NCBI RefSeq assembly: GCF_902148855.1
Contig: NC_043973.1
Location: 9,177,349 to 9,241,348 of the forward strand
Reading direction: 5' to 3'
DNA from: Sphaeramia orbicularis
Taxonomy: Eukaryota > Chordata > Actinopteri > Kurtiformes > Apogonidae
Length of the DNA stretch: 64,000 bases
Position 1 is the first letter of the stretch. Each line of letters begins with the position of its first letter. Both the position numbers and the translations under genes were made by a program. Below are positions 58,448 to 64,000 of this stretch, piece after piece. The notes beneath the pieces are model-generated. The model did not search any database. It had not been told where the DNA came from and saw nothing but the letters and a program-made list of their open reading frames with translations.

Positions 58448-60074
58448 GTACAGGCCAAAAGTTTGGACACACCTTCTCATTCTTCGCATTTTCTTTATTT
58501 TCATGACTATTTACATTGTAGATTCTCACTGAAGGCATCAAAACTATGAATGAACACATGTGGAATTATGTACTTAACAAAAAAGTGTGAAATAACTGAA
58601 AACATCTCTTATATTCTAGTTTCTTCAAAGTAGCCACCCTTAGCTCTGATGACTGCCTTGCACACCCTTGGCATTCTCTTGATGAGCATCAAGAGGTAGT
58701 CACCTGAAATGGTTTTCACTTCATAGCTGTGCCTTGTCAGGGTTACTTAGTGGAATTTCTTGCCTTATTGATGGGGTTGGGACCATCAGTTGTGTTGTGC
58801 AGAAGTCAGGTTGATGCACAGCTGACAGCCCTATTGGACAACTGTTAGAATACATATTATGGCGAGAACCAATCAGCTAAGTAAAGACAAACGAGTGGCC
58901 ATCATTACTTTAAGAAATGAAGGTCAGTCAGTCTAGAAAATTTCAAAAACTTTGTATGTGTCCCCAAGTGCAGTCGCAAAAACCATCAAGCGCTCCAACG
59001 AAACTGGCTCACATGAGGACCGCCCCAGGAAAGGAAGACCAAGAGTCACCTCTGATGCTGAAGATAAGTTCATCTGAGTCACCAGCCTCAGAAATCGCAA
59101 ATTAACAGCAGCTCAGATTAGAGACCAGATGAATACCACACAGAGCTCTAGCAGCAGACACATCTCTACAACAACTGTTAAGAGGAGACTGCGTGAATCA
59201 GGCCTTCATGGTCAAATAGCTGCTAGGAAACCACTGCTCAGGAGAGGCAACAAACAGAAGAGATTTATTTGGGCCAAGAAACCCAAGGAATGGACATTAG
59301 ACCAGTGGAAATCTGTGCTTTGGTCTGATGAGTCCAAATTTGAGATCTTTGGATCCAACCGCCGTGTCTTTGTGCGACGCAGAAAAGGTGAACGGATGGA
59401 TGCTACATGCCTGGTTCCCACCGTGAAGCATGGAGGGGGAGGTGTGATGGTGTGGGGGTGCTTTGCTGGTGACGCTGTTGGGGATTTATTCAAGATTGAA
59501 GGCAACCTGAATCAGCATGGCTACCACAGCATCCTGAAGTGACATGCCATTCCATCCGGTTTGCGTTTAGTTGGACCATCATTTATGTTTCAACAGGACA
59601 ATGACCCCAAACACACCTCCAGGCTGTGTGAGGGATATTTGACCAAGAAGGAGAGTGATGGAGTGCTGCGCCAGATGACCTGGCCTCCACAGTCACCGGA
59701 CCTGAACCCAATCGAGATGGTTTGGGGTGAGCTGGACCGCAGAGTGAAGGCAAAAGGGCCAACAAGTGCTAAGCATCTCTGGGAACTTCTTCAAGACTGT
59801 TAGGAAACCATTTCAGGTGACTACCTCTTGAAGCTCATCAAGAGAATGCCAAGAGTGTGCAAAGCAGTCATCAGAGCTAAGGGTGGCTACTTTGAAGAAA
59901 CTAGAATATAAGATATGTTTTCAGTTATTTCACACTTTTTTGTTAAGTACATAATTCCACATGTGTTCATTCATAGTTTTGATGCCTTCAGTGAGAATCT
60001 ACAAAGTAAATAGTCATGAAAATAAAGAAAATGCAAAGAATGAGAAGGTGTGTCCAAACTTTTGGCCTGTACTG
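58448..60074 (+). mobile_element. Tc1-like transposon with long terminal repeats, full length, 1627 bp
   Basis: TA at 58446-58447 and 60075-60076. Inverted repeats of about 269 bp (58448-58715 and 59806-60074) differ at about six positions by my count. The right repeat includes the last codons of the transposase. It is a common teleost Tc1 type with long terminal repeats. Confidence 0.93.
58859..59911 (+). pseudogene. Tc1 transposase pseudogene, frame conserved, four stops
   Basis: One 351-codon frame from MARTNQLSKDKRVAI to AKGGYFEETRI. Motifs: helix-turn-helix at the N terminus; VLWSDESKFEIFG (D); FMFQQDNDPKH (D); SPDLNPIEMVWGELDRR (E). In-frame stops are at 58934, 59075, 59540 and 59801, with no indel. 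The second and third sit where family members typically have Arg, consistent with CGA to TGA, and the last where Trp is usual. It is therefore a dead copy that decayed by substitution only. Confidence 0.88.
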
Positions 60075-60076
60075 TA

Positions 60077-60535
60077 TATTAAGGTTATTATTGTAATGAC
60101 AGTCATTCAAAAGACTTGACTTGTTTTTGGTGGTTTAATGTCATTGTATGTTTCCAAAACATCTCTTCTTTGTATTGCAGCCATCAGCTGGAGACTCCTA
60201 ACCAGGTTAAGATTCATCTCAAGCTCTCTTAAATACTTTAAAAGCCGAGGCTCACTCTGAACACTTAGGGACATTTATGCCGGTCATTTATTCTTAATTT
60301 GAAGTAAAACTCTTACGTCATCCTCAAAGTTTAAGACCAAAATTTTTACTCTTAAATGCCTTTACCCATATTAGCCCAGAGGATTTATCCTGCCAGACGT
60401 ATTGACTGAGCCTGCATTTAAGAAGAACACACCATTATTAATTAGACTTATTAGGCTTTTCTTGCTCTCACAAATTAAAATGTATGAAGTGGACCTTGAA
60501 GAGAAATACCAGAGCCAGATACCCAAAGATCTCCT
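60077..60535. other. Intergenic segment
   Basis: A tattgcag|ccatcagctgg sequence at about 60174-60191 resembles a splice acceptor, but the following frame stops at once in phase with the 53161 start. Nothing else seen. Confidence 0.45.
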
Positions 60536-60609
60536 TTTTTTTTTTTCTTTTCTTCTTTTTTTTTCAATAATATATTTATTGAGATTTTTACAGGCTATAT
60601 ATGCAAAAT

Positions 60610-60741
60610 TCATTCATTCATTTTCTGAACCCGCTTTATCCTCACTAGGGTCACGGGGGTCGCTTGGAGCCTATCCCAGCTACATAGGGGCGAAGGCGGG
60701 GTACACCCTGGACAAGTCGCCAGTTCATTGCAGGGCTGAAC
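60610..60741 (-). mobile_element. Short 5'-truncated L2/SINE-like insert with 10-bp target duplication
   Basis: tatgcaaaat is duplicated at 60600-60609 and 60742-60751. The insert ends (minus strand) with (ATGA)n after a teleost L2/Maui-like 3' tail (gaacccgctttatcctcact read on the plus strand). It was inserted into the LINE 3' region, hence younger. Confidence 0.85.
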
Positions 60742-63525
60742 TATGCAAAATATAACCATATAAACAATCAAACAAACAGACAAAAGGTATATTTAAAATC
60801 AGTGCTTGAATCCATGAGAGTCCTTCCAGATGATGAGTAGTATTGTCAGAATAAAGCATATGGTTGTGGATGTGTACAGGGAATAATTATGATGTCCCAG
60901 ATACCCGCAACAGATAAGTCAAATCTTTGTTCTTAATATAATTAATGAAACAGCCCCACACTTTTTCAAAAGTGTCTTGTTTGTCTTTTAAAGTGTATGT
61001 GATTTTTGTTCAAGTGGTAAATATAAAGACAATTCTTTGAGCCATTTTGCTATGCTTGGTTTGCCCATTTCTTTCCAGGACAGAGCAATCACTCTCTTTG
61101 CTTGTATTCCCAGGTTTATGAGGATTTTCTCATAACGATTTATGTGAACTTCTTCAGGGTATAATCCTAATATAAAAAAACTTGGGTTCTAGCACTAGTT
61201 TCACTGATAAAATCTCCTGTAACATACCTCTAACTTTTGGACATAACTTAATAATTTTATAGTATAATAATTTTTGGATATAACCATAGACAATGGAACA
61301 AAGTGCCCTTCTCTGCATCTATTACAGAGATCTGGGATCTGTATGTTGAATTTGTTAAGCTTTTCTGGTGTAAAACAAAGTCTCATTAGCCAATTAAATT
61401 GCAGCAGTTTTAGATGTGTATTGCCTGTCTGTGTTTGGGTTACCTCACAGGCTTTCCTCCATTGTTCCATAGTTATCTCCTCCTGTAAATCAGTTTTCCA
61501 AGCATTAAGTTTAGAAACAGAAGATCCAGAAGATGACATAAGCAAATCATACATTTCGGAAATCATACCTTTGCAACAAGGATTTTTGGTTAGAATTTTT
61601 TCTAAGACTGACATAGAAGGGATTTTTGTAAAATTGCTTTGATAAGACCTGATAAAATCCCTTAGTTGCAAATATTTGTAAAAATGTCTATGGGGGATAT
61701 TGAATTTAGTCACCAGTTGATCAAAAGCTAGAAGCCTTTCATCCTTACCATAGACATCCTTCACTACTTCCACCCCCCTGTCTGCCCACATTTTAAAGCC
61801 CCCGTCATTTCTGCCTGGAGCAAAGTTATTGTTGCGCCAAATTGGGCTGAATATGGAAAGGGGGGAGGTTTTCGTTTAGGGATCTTTGGGTAGCCTGCAA
61901 AACACAGATCATATTTTTAACTATTGGATTAAGTGTAATCTTTTTGAGTTTGTTGTATTTCTAAATTTATGAGTATGAGTGAATGTAGTTAAGAAGAGGT
62001 AATTTAAGAGACAGTGATTCAATATTTCTCCATGTGAGGGAAATATCTGTAGCATAGTAAAACATTATTGTTCTTAATTGGACTGCCCAGTAGTACCATA
62101 ACATATTAGGGCATTGCAGGCCTCCTTTGTCAAAGGACAAATATAAGAGGGACAAGCAAAGTCTGGGATGCCTATTGTTCCATAGGAATTGGTTAAAGAG
62201 TTTTTTTAATTTTAAAGAAAAAAATCTGATGGGGGTGGCAGGGGGATATTTTGCAACAGAAGTTTGGGTAGGATATTCATTTTCAGTATATTTATTCTGC
62301 CAATTAATGAGATTTGAAGACTTGACCATCTTTCCACTGATTTTAAAAATGTTGGCCATAATTGGATTATAATTGTATTCGACCACTTCTTCCAGCTTTG
62401 GAACTATTTGAATTCCAAGATAAGTGAAATGATTCACGTTTCTGAAGAGACAGGTGTATTCAGGTGGGTTTGTCCTCTCCTCAGTATTCAAAAGCATTAT
62501 GGATGACTTAGAATTATCAGTTTTGGAACCAGGTACAAGGCCAAATTTCTTAAGTCTGAGAGAGCTGGAATTGATGTTCCCAAATTTTTAAGAAAAAGAA
62601 TCACATCATCAGCATAAAGAGCTATTTGATGGTTGAACCCTTTGAGATTTATACCCGTGATCATGGTGTGGTCCCTTACAGCAATGGTGAGAGGTTGAAT
62701 TGCTAATATAAATAACAGCGGGGACAGAGGGCAGCCTTGTCTGCAGCCTCTCCCGATCTTTATTGGTTTTGAGATAATGCTTTTGGTAATTATTTTTGCA
62801 TAATGATTATTATACAGAAGTTTAATCCAATTGCAAAATCCCTGTCCCAAGCTGAAATGTCTGAGGAGTTCATATAAATAAGGCCATTTTAGCCTATCAA
62901 AAGCTTTCTCGGCATCTAATGCCAAGAAAGCTGTATCTGACATCCCCCTCTGTTCATACAAAAATATTTAAAACCCTTACATTGTGAAATCCCAGAGGTC
63001 CCACCATGAACCCATTTTGATCTTCCTTAATAATATCTGGCAAAAGACTCCAGTGGCTTTGCTAGAATTTTACATAGTATCTCTAAATCAGAATTTAAGA
63101 GGTTAATTGGTCTGTAATTTTCACACCTATCAGCTGATTTTCTAGGTTTTGGGAGAAGTGTAATTAGGGCCCCCCTTAAGGTAGGGGGAAGTATTCCTTT
63201 TTGAGTAGATTGGATGAACATTTCCAAGAGAGGTTTCCTAAGTTTTATTGCAAATTTCTTATAAATATCAATTGGCAGACCACCTGGCCCAGCAACTTTT
63301 CCAGATTTCATGCTCTCTCTTGCCTCTGAGATCTCTTCCAAGGTCAGAGTTGCTCCTAGTCTTTTGCTATCCTCCTCCTGTGTTTTAGGAATGTTTATAT
63401 TGTCCAGATATGAGAAAGGGCTTGGGTCTAGTTTTCCAGGGGCAAATTCGGGACTATATAGGCCTTCGTAATAAGCCTTAAAGGAGTCATTTTTTGTCAC
63501 AGGGTCAGAGATTGTTTCCAAGCTA

Positions 63526-63550
63526 TGAATGAATGAATGAATGAATGCAT
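63526..63550. repeat. (GAAT)n microsatellite within the LINE
   Basis: About six GAAT units interrupting the LINE ORF2 region. Confidence 0.85.
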
Positions 63551-64000
63551 GAAGCTATCAGTTTTTAATTCAGTGATCAACCTTCCTAATTGGGATATTG
63601 GGATTTTTCCCCTTGGTCAAAGACTGCTTACTTCAGTTTTAGCAAGTTAGCTGTGGCTTTTGAAGATGGAATTTCATTGTATTGTGATCTTAGTGACAAC
63701 AGTTTTTGATGTAGTTTGGGACAGTACATATTTTCTGTATTTTCTAATTTTTTTATTTCAATATTCTCAGCTTTTGTTTGGCCTTCTTTGAAATTGAACT
63801 TGTGAAGTTGATTATTTGCCCTCTGAGAAAGGCTTTGAATGCTTCCCATCTAATGGATGCAGATGTTTCAGAAGTATTGAAAGTGAAATAGTCATCAATT
63901 TAGAGTTTCATGGTATGCCATTAAACTTGAGTCCTTCAGCCATATTTGCAGAAATTTCCATTTAGGTGGATCTCATACCAGACCTGGATCTACATAAACC

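Larger units (their letters stand above)
60536..64000 (-). mobile_element. L1/Tx1-type LINE, 3' part, decayed; continues past the window
   Basis: Minus strand. The 3' A-rich tail is at about 60536-60565, preceded by an AATAAA-like signal. Reading upstream: C-terminal region 61201-61791 with a Cys cluster (PDLCNRCREG) that shifts frame just after it; a linker region 61967-62497; reverse transcriptase 62497-62961 with FLALDAEKAFDRLKW, GCRQGCPLSPLLF and YADD (62616-62605); N-terminal RT region 63027-63521 (KVAGPGGLPIDIYKKF, LITLLPKPRKSADRCENYRP); and further ORF2 sequence to 64000. Several frameshifts are present, so it is inactive. The endonuclease domain would lie beyond the window. Confidence 0.9.

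Noticed and set aside
53161-60205. Splicing of the MRIPP exon to a piece at 60181 (ccatcagctggag)
   Set aside because: In that phase a stop codon follows after six codons, so no protein results.
1-64000. CRISPR arrays, operons, rRNA genes
   Set aside because: None seen; the sequence is vertebrate nuclear DNA.

Overview
The window is nuclear DNA of a ray-finned (teleost) fish. It has intron-split vertebrate genes with GT-AG junctions and a dense load of teleost repeats: several Tc1 families, hAT derivatives, a Penelope relic, LINEs and long AT microsatellites. No bacterial or phage features are visible.

Four protein genes can be read exon by exon. (1) dnajb4, plus strand, 557-4502: a type II HSP40 co-chaperone in three coding exons; its last exon carries an apparent one-base insertion. 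(2) gipc2, plus strand, 7544-29855: a PDZ adaptor in six coding exons, with a 17.4-kb first intron that has collected most of the transposons. (3) txndc12, minus strand, 39880-31905: an ER-lumen thioredoxin in seven exons, ending in SDEL. (4) btf3l4, plus strand, coding 41078-49566: a beta-NAC-like protein in five coding exons plus a non-coding exon 1. dnajb4 and gipc2 are tandem. gipc2 and txndc12 converge, with poly(A) signals about 75 bases apart. txndc12 and btf3l4 are head to head across about 0.5 kb. Human relatives sit as DNAJB4/GIPC2 on 1p31 and TXNDC12/BTF3L4 on 1p32, which supports the paralog names chosen.

From 50 kb to the end there is no gene I can identify. Two GC-rich segments, about 50.5-50.8 kb and 52.9-53.2 kb, each end in a good splice donor and may be first exons of a gene continuing beyond the window. 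The last 3.5 kb is the 3' part of a decayed L1/Tx1-type LINE on the minus strand, itself hit by a small L2-like retro-insert.

The mobile elements show clear structure. Five hAT-type elements have 8-bp target duplications I can read exactly, and two more have them with one mismatch. Two Tc1 copies of one family are each one or two small indels from an open 343-codon frame. Another Tc1 copy keeps a 351-codon frame broken only by four stops. One old Tc1 copy is cut by two younger Tc1 insertions. A 602-bp TTAA-flanked foldback element lies inside a btf3l4 intron. I see no new multi-gene system. The most unusual signals are the dnajb4 C-terminal frameshift, a rearranged Tc1 derivative whose internal junction recurs at two loci, a 400-bp Tc1 deletion derivative that keeps a clean half-transposase frame, and the intronic foldback.
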